Position numbers and translations under genes: made by a program. Under the pieces are notes generated by a model. The model made no database searches, had not been told where the DNA came from, and saw only the letters and a program-made list of their open reading frames with translations. From assembly GCA_015501605.1 (NCBI GenBank), contig JADNRZ010000037.1:186001-250000 (forward strand): a DNA stretch of 64,000 bases. Reading direction: 5' to 3'. Shown here one piece after another: positions 25,910-36,180 of the stretch; the stretch's first letter is position 1; each line of letters opens with the position of its first letter. The DNA is from Panaeolus papilionaceus. Taxonomy: Eukaryota; Basidiomycota; Agaricomycetes; Agaricales.

Positions 25910-26051
25910 ATATTCAGACATTTCCTCACGCCTGATACGCATCGCCATACACACAGCTAGCAACCACAACCTGTACTGCAACATCCATCATCTTGGCTAC
26001 TCAGCGCTATCCTCAATCTCCAGACTATACTTGTTCACCATCACCCTCGCC
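25910..26051 (+). promoter_or_regulatory. Conserved upstream block of GTPase 4
   Basis: Contains 'ggctactcagcgctatcc' and 'tcaatctccag', aligned with the upstream blocks of copies 1-3. Inferred promoter and 5' UTR. Confidence 0.38.
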
Positions 26052-27455
26052 ATGGATATTCCTCAACTCGAAAACCTTTCAATCACTGGTGATATTTCTG
26101 TCGAACCTGTGACCACCCGCATACCCAGGAACCCGCATCCATTCCTATATCTGTATGTGCAATCCGTACAAATGGTCGTGAGTTCGGGACATATTTAATA
26201 ATGCATTGATATAGCATCATGGGACCCACAGGTGCCGGGAAAAGCTCGGTAAGGGAAATATCATCTATCTCATTTACATCTAATACATGTGAATGTTTTC
26301 CGATCGCTGCGTCTTCCAGTTCATAGAAGCGTTTGCGGGTGTATCTCAGAAGCTGTCAATCTCAAAGGACCAGCTAGCAGGATACACACAGACCATCACC
26401 GCTTACCGACTTGTAAATGTTATGTACACACACTGGCACTATCCGCGCCCAGTATATCTAATAGATACACCCGGATTTTCGGACTCGAAGATTTCAGAGA
26501 TGGAAATCCTGAATATGATTAGAAAGTGGTCTCAGGACAACAGCTAGTATGTGATATCTTCTGTTCTCGACTGGATAGCAGACCTAATTTGTCCCTTGAG
26601 TTTAAACTATTCCAGGAGACTCTTATATTTTATGCCGATTACAGAAACTCGACTGCCCGGAAGTCGGCGCAGAACATTTGAAATGTTCAAGAACATGTTT
26701 GAAGGACATAAGAGTCTTGCTTCACTGACAGTCATCACCACCATGTGGGATACTGTGCATAACGAACGGACTCAAAACCGTGCACAGTCTAAGTTTGCAC
26801 AATTGAGAGAAGAAACTTTGACGGTAAATGTTGAAATGTTTCTGTCATCTCTGTTGTCTTTTTTACTGTCCCTCTATAGGTATTTGTTCAAAATCCAAGC
26901 ACTGACATCATCAAATTTATGAATACCAGGAACTCAGCACTTCTAGCAATTGATCACACCATGGCCCTTACAACCGATCTCTTCACTTACTATCAACCTT
27001 CAGCATCCCCCCTTCTCTACCAAGACTTGCATGACCGCATCCAGGGTGCTCTTCAAGAAAAGCAAATCATTGAGTTGGACCTGGTCCAACGTGAAGCCCG
27101 AGTCAATGAGAACCTCAGGGCTATCCTGAAGAGGAACTGGATGGAGAACCACAGGATGCTCGCAAAGTTCATAGATCAGTTTGACAACTTTGGAGGTTTG
27201 CCGCTTGATTGCGTGGAAGCCGCTCGTGATCTCCGCAAGTCCATTGCCGCTGCAAATGTAAACCCAAACATGAAAGCAAGAACATTGTTTGGGAGATGGG
27301 AATTGGAGCCAGTGATTCGTGTCGATCGTTCGAGCGATGGGACGGTTCGGGCAAGACTGTCAATTGATACTACTGATCTTCTTAAAGATCGTGGTCGCTT
27401 AGCGTTAGATGATTCCAAGCGTCGTGTTACCAAATTGTTCAAGCGGGGGGAATGA
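26052..27455 (+). CDS. P-loop GTPase, array copy 4 (five exons)
   Basis: Intact 386-residue paralogue. Exons are 26052-26152, 26215-26248, 26320-26546, 26601-26823 and 26880-27455. G1 is GPTGAGKSS, G3 is DTPG, and the G4 position is ITTMWD. Without the third intron the frame would hit TAG at 26545-26547; the GTATGT donor splits that codon and restores SYLNYS, which supports the intron. The last exon resembles copy 2 (LPLDCVEAA, DRSSDGTV, LLKDRGRLALD) but keeps the normal TGA stop after KRGE. Predicted soluble; role unknown. Confidence 0.86.
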
Positions 27456-28600
27456 GGTCAATGGTGCGCTCGATTTTTGCGTCAATCCGCTTTTTCATCA
27501 TTTCTCCTTTGGTGCATTTCACTCTCATTGGTATCTCTCTGCATCTCTCGCACTCGACGGTCTCACACCATACTCTTTCCTCCTCAGTCTTTCTTTTGTC
27601 GTTATTTCTATTGATCCCTTTCTACCATTTCGTTGTTTTCTTTGGTCCTGAACTGTATCCACACTGGTCTGTTTCGTCGTTTCTGTTGTCTTGTGCTCCA
27701 TCGATTTTGGCGTACATATATTGCTGTCATTCTGTGCTACATTTTTCTATGGTATAATTCTCGTTGCACCTTCTATCTCCCGAGACCGATACGACGTACA
27801 GCATTACATCAGGGTAATGTGCGGTGTCAAACGTTTTCAACATATTGTAAACAATATCAACCAAAATGAACACAACAGCGGATGAAGGAATTCGGTATTC
27901 ATTTGGGACATGTTGTATAGTCTAGAGTTTATATTTCATCTCCATTCGGGCCTCCCTTTCGCTTTCATCCTCGACTTCAGCTTTGGTCTCCTCACCCTCT
28001 GTTCATGACATTTTAAATTAAAACCTTCACCGTGACCTCATCTAGTCGCTTGTACTCGCTCCATTTCATCTTGACCTTGACTCCAATCCTACATTCTTTC
28101 CCTTACCATTACATCTTGAATCACGTCCATTCATCGCCCTCATTTCTCTTGACTTGCGTTTGACTTGCGTTTCGAACACGCTCGTATCCGTCTTGTTCAG
28201 TTACAAGTTGGTGCTCGGGACTCCAACTTAGTAGGGCGATGAAGTCTAACAACCTGATGGTTATATTTTTCAGAATTCTGTTTCTGCCAGTGGTCAATTG
28301 TACTCGCAACTCGTGTCCTCATCGTTCAAATTTTTCGTAACTCAAGGATCGGCAGGATGAATCACGGCCAACTCATTACCCATTCCTACCAGCCCGATTG
28401 CACAACTTTATTCAACTTGCGAAGGGGGATTAAATCGACATATGTGATGGTAGAATGAGGAGGGAAGCACATCGCACTGAGGGTGAGGATTAAATACATA
28501 CATCTGCGAAGTTGGCCTTCGGAGAGACGACTCGATGCAAGAAAATTCTAAAAGGCACAGGAATTGATATGGGCACTTTAGATTTGGCAGCTCATTGCGA
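27456..28600. other. 3' flank of GTPase 4, no gene seen
   Basis: T/C-rich 3' flank with the block shared by the other array genes (27935-28000). 28420-28570 matches the start of U4. Short frames are unconvincing. Confidence 0.4.
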
Positions 28601-30960
28601 CCCAAACGATACTGATACTAAACGGATAGGGAAATGACGTTGGTGTGTGAATTGATGCCCAAGGCGAGCTGTCCATCGAACCAGGGTTGATCCCAACCAC
28701 CATCATCGTCTTCGTTCACCCAAGTTGCACAATACTCACCTCATTTCCCGCCTTGCTTCATCCACTCTGTCTGTTAAATGGTGAGCCTAAACGGTATATA
28801 ATTGGTTTGGGAGCGATAATCTTTTTTTCCTGGCGTGTTTACACTGCCTTGTTCGCGTTGTAGGAACCCTCAAACTCGTTTAAACTAAGTATATGTGCGT
28901 ATTTTATTCTTTTCTTTTACTCTTCGTGGCTCTGACTAACCTCGTCATTTTCAGTGTAATTATTTATCACAATGCTATCATCCTGCCCTTCTCTTTACTA
29001 TTCAATTAGCCGTGTTCAAAGCGTACTTAAGTCTTCGAGTGATCATGACATTGCAAGGATGCCTGTCCTTCATGTATCATTTAAGCTAACGTTCAACATT
29101 CAACCCTCTATCAACACGGCCCATTATTGGATTTGGGTTTGGGCGTGTCTCAGGATCAGAAGATCCATGAGTACTTTTGTTGAGAGGTTTAGATTGGAAC
29201 CTCGTTTTCAGGATGAGTTCACTTTTCTGGGTCTGCGTCTAATTTCGTCAACAAAACCTCCAGCTATAATCTCTACTCACGACATCCAACATTCCGTCTC
29301 GCTGTACAAGTTTACTACCTCCCCCAACGTGCATTCAAAACCAGCTTATACTCTAGCTTATGGGAGACCACGAGATGAAAGGCCGATTCAAGGTATGTTA
29401 ATTTATTTCTTTGCTGACTACGGGTACTGAGAGGTGGTTGAATCAGCTTGGACACCCTGTTCGGCCGTCGACGACGACTAAAACTCTGAGAGGTCATCCC
29501 ATGCTTTTTCGGTGACTCTGGCTGTACCACACACATTCCCTTAATCAGATGGCTACTGTAGTCCATCAACCTCCCTCCAAACCTCCATGGATGGACATGT
29601 CACCCAGTCCGTCATTACCTCCCATCACTCCTCCTTAACTTACTGTACGACGGAGGCGATCGTGCTGTTTTCGTTGATCATGATGAGTTCAAGATGCCGA
29701 CAGCCTGGTGAAATGACGCAGATGTGCTTGCTGTGCCGGTTATGCAGCCCACCCCTCATTTTATCTTGTTATTCCGCAGGCTTATTGGTATCTGGAAATC
29801 GGGTTTTCACGGGTGGCTCATTACCCTGGAGGAGCGTGAACGATGGATGCTACAATGGCTCTCTTTGCTCTCAGTCCAACATCGCCTTCTCCACGGATAC
29901 ACTTTTTTCATCGCCGATGTCGTCATTCACACTTGATTCCTACACCGACTTGTACGGCTTACGCCAACCTCCAGCAGTACATCGCATGTCTCCATACCAT
30001 ACCCAGAATCTCGCTACCATTCAATCCTCACTCTTTATCAGAAACTGAAAACGCGGGGAATCTATCGTTCCAGCTTGGTTAAAGCAACGTTGAACATCTC
30101 TACCCAAAACCACTCAGTAGAGCCTTTCCATATGAACGCCTGACGCTCGATGAGAGATTAGAGGGCATTGGAAAATAGAGTTGGATCAGCGGATCAAGCG
30201 AGAGGGAGCCTGTTGTGGCAGGATAAGACAGGGAGACTCGGCTATCAGGCGACACTAGCCCTCCAGCACTTTGACTCATAGGTTGGACTAGGCTTATGCG
30301 ATGGATTTCACTCCTCCTGGAACACGTACTTTAATACCTCACGCTGCTTTTCTTGGGTTTCCACTATCTCTGGGCGTCGTTGATGACGCGGGAAAGGTGG
30401 TCGTTGGAGGTGGTCGGAGTACTGGGTGGGGCGGTGCGATGACTGAGACGGTATCCCATCTGGACACGATTGGTGTTGGGTATGGGGGTAGAAAGGAGGA
30501 CGAGATAGTACTTGATACAGAGGAGGAAACACAGAAGGAGAAGGATGCCGGCGGGAAATTTTGCCATGAGAGGAGCGTCAGTCGTCATGCTAGGAGCGAC
30601 GGATGATTTGAGCGAGATATCTGCGAGTAAAATTCCTTTATCATCACTTTCACCTATGCATCCAACGTCTGACTGAATTTCAGCATCTTTTGTGTATTTA
30701 GATCGAATAATAACATTTTCTTTCTCAATTTACAGGTCTGTTCAAAAGCTACTTGCAGTCACCGATTGTACTTTGTTGGGTTTCCCTCATGATCCAATCG
30801 CACCACATACTTCCCTTCCCCTCATCGTCATCATCAAGACCACCCCTTACGGGAATATTCGGCTTGTCAGGCTCACCCACACGCCGTCGCCCGCCCATTG
30901 TTGAGCTATGCTAGGAGTTTTTTAATCAACAATTCAGGTGATTGTCTCTAGAAAATAACT
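28600..30960. repeat. Array unit U5, no GTPase
   Basis: Sixth unit, closest to U4. Box near 28692; first acceptor-like site ending at 28954 with CTGACTAAC; 'tctggaaatcgggttttcac' at about 29791; frame MDFTPPGTRT at 30301, open for 101 codons; second intron-like block about 30623-30683, whose donor has changed from GTGAGT to GCGAGT. It stops near 30960 beside the MYND gene. The GTPase is absent apart from a relic at 32098-32163. Confidence 0.7.
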
Positions 30961-30971
30961 ACTACCTTTGC

Positions 30972-31943
30972 CTAAGAATCAGACTTTGATGCCATATACT
31001 TCCAATAATCCGCAAATGCTGTATCAAACTTGGGCCCTTTTCCATACTCTATCTCGCCACTCTCCACTGAACTCTCTTTCTCGTCGAAAAAGAACTCGGT
31101 CCAATCCACCCTGCATTCCTTAACCCAGTCTTCTCTCGGGGAAGTCAACCTCAGCCCCTTCCTCCGCAATTCCTGCAACACCTCAAAATCATGTCTCTCC
31201 TTGCCTTCCACCCCTGCTGGATCGGGCCTGTGCATATAGCGGCTGTTGTTCCTATTCATCTGCGGTTCAATAAATTGATCCAGGTGGCGTGAGCCTACAG
31301 ACACAATGTACGCTGCTGGAGACAGCTTTGCAGGCTTCACTACTGCCTCGAGGAATGTCGCCATTTCTGGTTTGGTCAGCTGCGCTATCCCCACTAATTC
31401 GACTCCATCGATTGTAAGCTCAGAGGTAGGCACGCTGCGCTCAGGATTTCCAGGAGGGACATAATAGAGGGTATGTGTGAGATCGTAGTCATAACCGGAT
31501 GGGTAGATCTCAATATACCCATACTGGCGGCCGGTTAGGTATTGACAAAGGGTGGAGTTCTGGCCCCATCGAAAGCGATCAACGAGCGGCTGGTGAGAGA
31601 GTAGCACTCCACAGGTAGGAGGAGCGATAGTAAGAGATTCGGGGATGGTCCAGTCACTGTTGGTGGAGGAGGGGATAAGGTTTTGCACGGAGAGATCGAC
31701 GACCCAGGATGCGAGGAATTTAGCTTGGCTGGCTGAGAGTCTGGGCGACCGGGGGAAGTAGTGTGTTAATGACCCAGATGCGAGTCCTGTGCAGTAGCGT
31801 TTATGCACAGACCAGTTACTTTTCTGGCATGCGCGTCCGCAGTACCGGATATGTTTACATCTGCTGCAGACTTGGGTTGGAGTGTTTTCGCAGTTCGTTT
31901 CGCCACAGTACTTGGGCATGGTTGTGGCGGCAGAACCAGACAT
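30972..31943 (-). CDS. MYND zinc-finger protein, single exon
   Basis: Intronless gene for 323 residues. An N-terminal MYND finger spans residues 13-51, with ligand pattern C13, C18, C26, C29, C35, C39, H47, C51 (CSRCKHIRYCGRAC in the core). MYND fingers bind two zinc ions and usually mediate protein-protein contact. The remaining 270 residues have no catalytic motif I recognise: no SET domain is visible. It lies opposite to the array on the minus strand, between U5 and U6, where a GTPase would be expected. There is no signal peptide or membrane segment. The start is the first ATG before the finger; the ATG at residue 9 is an alternative. Confidence 0.85.
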   Translation of the reverse strand: MSGSAATTMPKYCGETNCENTPTQVCSRCKHIRYCGRACQKSNWSVHKRYCTGLASGSLTHYFPRSPRLSASQAKFLASWVVDLSVQNLIPSSTNSDWTIPESLTIAPPTCGVLLSHQPLVDRFRWGQNSTLCQYLTGRQYGYIEIYPSGYDYDLTHTLYYVPPGNPERSVPTSELTIDGVELVGIAQLTKPEMATFLEAVVKPAKLSPAAYIVSVGSRHLDQFIEPQMNRNNSRYMHRPDPAGVEGKERHDFEVLQELRRKGLRLTSPREDWVKECRVDWTEFFFDEKESSVESGEIEYGKGPKFDTAFADYWKYMASKSDS

Positions 31944-32097
31944 CTTTGTGATCGATAAAGGCGCGATATCGAGTGTGTGTGTAAGGTTACTACAATTTGA
32001 ATTACTACTCTCGTACTAGCCGGAAAAAGTAACCGTGATCATGTAACACGGGCACTATTTCCTCACCTCTCGAAAAAAAAAGAATGGCGCTCAGGTG

Positions 32098-32163
32098 GGG
32101 GACTATGCACAATGAATAGACTCGAAATCGAGCAGAGTCAAACTTTGCACAACTAAGAGATTA
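32098..32163 (+). pseudogene. Relic of GTPase exon 4
   Basis: About 66 bp matches the G4 region of the array GTPases: 'gactatgcacaatgaatag' against 'gacactgtgcacaatgaac', then 'cgagcagagtcaaactttg', which ends with the 'cacaact.agaga' seen in copies 1-4. Flanking sequence does not continue the match. It lies between U5 and U6, the expected place for a GTPase, and no other exon is recognisable nearby. Confidence 0.8.
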
Positions 32164-32259
32164 ACGATAATAACATCTTTCAACCTCGATTATAGTCGAA
32201 CACCCATCATTCATCATTCACCCTCAACATCCCAACAATATCCCAATCTCGACCATCGT

Positions 32260-34400
32260 TGATGTGAAATGCAGGGACAGCGAACACGACTATACACACG
32301 AGAGTCTAGGGGATATCCAGTCTCGGGTGACAACCTTGACGAAACAGAGAACACAGAGAGTTCAGTTAGGGATGGAGATGGTCACTTCTCAACCTATGTT
32401 GATAACGGATGGGAAATTGATGGCCGGTGTTTGAACTTTGAATTGATGCCCGAGCCAATCAAGGCAGGGTTTATCCCAAACCACCACCATCGTCGTTCTG
32501 CACCTGAGCATATGGCTCTCCCTCCGATTTCTCCCAAATACTCATCCTTTTTTTATACCATAGGTTGAAGATTTATTGGTGCTTTTGGAAGAAGGAAAAG
32601 CGTCACGAAGCTACGATGTTAAATGAATCTCCGATTGGGTGATGCGGTTTCTGATCTTCTGTTCAGCCAGTTTACGGCGCGTTGGTCGGAGTGTAAGGAG
32701 CTATGGTATTATGGGTGCCCATACTGGCTTTTTAATTCCTTTAAAATAGCTATACGTGCGTTTTTTGTTCCTTTTTTTGATTTCTTCTCCTGGCTCAGAC
32801 TAAAGCTTGTGGATTTCAGTGTATTTTTGCAATAGAACAAACTTATTCCTTCGTCACTGTCCACCATGCCACACGTGAATGCGATGAGAAGCGAAGTCAT
32901 AAATGCACCCAAAATCGTCCGGAGTGCCTGCATCTTGTTCCCTTCTCATTTTCTCTCAGACCTTTCACATCTGGCAGAGAGGACATTTATACAACCGGAA
33001 CTACAGGCTCACGTACACAGGGAACAGATTCCAAGGACCTGACGCTCGTCTGAGCTTTGATAAGGGTGTTGAATTTGGATTGGGCGATTTCGGGCTGAGT
33101 ACATGTTTCTGAGTCTATAGTTAAACCCATTTACAAACACCTAACTTCAAGATGTTCGTCCATCCCATCTGCCTCTGCATCTTAAATGACTTCAATAGAC
33201 AACCGCCGTGATGAGACCCCAGGTAAAACTCAGTTGACGACCAACATGAGATGAAAAGGTATGTTCAATTGTTTCATTGAAGGATCAATACATTGACGGA
33301 GTCGTCCAGTCAGGTGTAATACACTCAATACGCAAAGTATCTTAGCGTTTAGCTTGGGCAACACGAGATCCAGGGACAGCAGGACGTACAGAAGGAGAGG
33401 TAGCTGAAGATGGGTATCAGCTTTACGTGTCCTTCTGGGTTAATCATCCAAGCTCAGCTTCAGCCACGCCGTCGCCAACAGTTCAAACTCCCACTCCTGA
33501 CCCCGTTAGCCTCCCAACCACGCCTTCCTTCCTGCAATGCATGGGGACATTATCCTGCCGTGGCATTCTGAATACATCATCAGAGAATGGAGTCACCCTC
33601 TCTACTTCTCCAACGGATTCCGACATAACGTTTATCCCACCTACCAGCAGTGACATTATTCCAACGGCGACTCCTACACGGCCACGTCATCAAACTGGCT
33701 TTTCTTCTCCTGTTAGGTCTCCGGAAGTCACCCTTATTCGTCGCCTTCTTCTTCCCAGCACGAATTTTCTCCATCAGCTCCATTGTCGCCCATCTCTAAT
33801 CTCTAGGATAACCAACACGTTCTCCCCACCCTCGCATACTTCCACATTGCTTATAAACTCTTTCCCTCTACAATTGTATCCGCAACACTACCCCATTCCT
33901 ATGTCCTGAACGAGACTAAGCTACCCTAACCATTTCACCCGCACCGCTTTTACTTTCATGGAAATGTCAAACCTTTTTTCTCCTCAGCGACATCATTAAC
34001 AAGCAGTTCTCGTCGTTGCGTGGCTCAACCCTCAACCATGTACTTGCAGTCCTTTTACGCTGTCGTTTCCCCCAGGGTTCACAAGGCGTAGGATACCGTC
34101 AGGCTGGCTTGCTGAAGGTTGAGGAAGACTCAAAGATGCGATGTTCCCTTTTAAGGCACAGCCTCAGTCATCAGGCAACATCAACCCTCCACCACATTGG
34201 CCTCTACGACCAGCTAGGCCACGCGGATGGGCCTCACTCCACCCTTAACACCTACCCTAATATCGTGGGCTGCTTTTCATGGGATTTTAAGGTTCTAGGC
34301 GTCGTTGATGTCGCAGGAAGTGTAATTGTCGGAGGTGATCTGGTTGGCGGGTCAAGGTCAGGGTCCAGGGTCCAGGAAGCCACGTGACGAGTGTTGGGTC
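32260..34400. repeat. Array unit U6, most decayed
   Basis: Seventh unit. Box near 32476 ('aaaccaccaccatcg'); the first intron-like block ends at 32819 but its branch-like site has become CAGACTAAAG. A remnant of the LTPPGTPTL frame lies near 34225-34345 ('gcctcactccacc', 'ggcgtcgttgatgtcgcagg'). A Ser/Thr/Pro-rich frame at 33427-33909 (160 codons) is open but lacks a domain. The unit is diverged and probably inert. Confidence 0.6.
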
Positions 34401-36180
34401 GCGTCTGGGATGACAAGCGCTGAGGCTGGGGTTAGAAGGATGGGCATGTAGGATGTGGGTTAATGAGGAGAGAGTAGAGACGGAGAGAGACCAAGAGATG
34501 ATGGTGGATGATATAGGAAGAGTCCAGGCTAGCCATCAGCGAAGTTATAGGCAAACAGTCCGCACGCATAGTTGCTCCGACTTCTCTCTCTGCTTTTCCC
34601 AGACCTTTCCTCGAGCTAGCTATCATATATTAGGGAGAGCACGTCGCTGTTACACATGGTTGGGATGCGGCGTGGTACATTCAGGGTTAAACCAAGCTGG
34701 AGCCGCGAGAAGTATGATTAAAGCGGGTCTGGGGGTCGTTACTCAAGTACGCAAGCGTTTCCTGACAATCTTCATCCGCCTCTGACCTCTGTTCTCCAGA
34801 ACCACCGCCATGTATGTGCTCAGTAGTATACCTCGCTGTGAGCTCAACCAGCGCCCTGCGATAGGGGCGCTTTTCATAGCCACCGTTTGCAGTGCCTGTC
34901 TTACCTCGCCTTGCGTCCCACTTCACATCCTCACATTTCTTGGTCCTAGTAGCGATCTGTACCCGACTGATATCTGCTCTCTTATGATCTATGCAAGATT
35001 GCTAAAATTCCAGGCTGTATTAATCAGTCCCAAATTGTATGGTTACGCTACGATCTGAGGATTGGGGGCTCGGCGTTAACTACACGGAGAAGCGGTTTGG
35101 ACGATCGCATCTACTGATGCTCTTCTGATTTACTTCCTTAGTAGCGCCTTATTCTTAAATCTGTTAACGTGGACCTGAGAATGCTTACAGGCCAATGACA
35201 AATGCCGATCAATTGTCTTTCCTGTGAGTTGGCTGGAGATTTCACCACCTCACTATGGGTCGAAAGTCTTGATCAATGAAATACGAGGCTTGATAGTTAA
35301 TCCTCTGGATGGTGGGGTCCAAGGCCTGTGGTTCACTTTGCACTTGATTCCCACTCAAACTCATCAGGTGCTCTAGCGCCGTGAGACAAGGATCACAAAA
35401 TTGACCCAGTTAAAATTTGGGGCAAGTTGGGCTATTTTTTACATTGAAATACAGAAGGTCATGGCGTTTCAACACCTCGTGGCTTCAACTTTTGAAATAT
35501 CTGGAGAAACCAGTACATGAGCTTACCTTACTGGCGCTCAGTCATATGTATTATAGACGCTGAACGGAACGCTGACATGGTTGACATACTGGGTCCTACA
35601 CTGATGGCAAACAAAATATCGCCACTCCAAACGTGATCGACTTTTCATCCCTTTTTTTTCGGGCTCGCTATATTTGGACCCATACATATCGTTACTGTGC
35701 TCTATTTTGGAATGTATTTCATAGCTTATGAGATCCCATTCCCGAGCGCTTGCAATCCTTGATGATGTATTGAATGATGATCTTGATGTGAGTATGCTCT
35801 GCCGCTGACAAAGAACGAGTGTTGGACGACCATGAGGAACTGGAAAAACCACAGCTGATTTGCGAACGTTCTCATGTCTTGTCCATGCGTACCTATATAG
35901 AGGAATGTCCCCCACATGATCCAGCTATGGTGCAGTGCATGAACACCCACAAACACAGCGGAATGACATCTGTGGGCGCACATAGAAATAGCTGAGATGA
36001 TACATTTTACTTACATCATTATCAGAGTCGTGGCGATACGGGTACATAAGCCCACAATGAGTCATTTTTGTCCCTACCTTTCTGCCTTTTCGTCTTTATA
36101 CTCCGAGCCGGTTCTCGTGTTCATTCAGCTGGAAGCAAGGGACGAAGCACGAGGAGGACAATATAAACAAATTCCAACAA
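34400..36180. other. Gene-poor stretch after the array
   Basis: Only short frames are present. A minus-strand frame at 35538-35915 (125 codons) and an overlapping hydrophobic one at 35726-35983 have no recognised domain and no clear splice partners. A TATA-like 'caatataaac' at about 36160 lies before the next gene. Confidence 0.35.

Noticed and set aside
33427..33909. 160-codon Ser/Thr/Pro-rich frame in U6
   Set aside because: Open but of low complexity, with no domain, signal peptide or counterpart in the better preserved units; probably chance in C/T-rich sequence.
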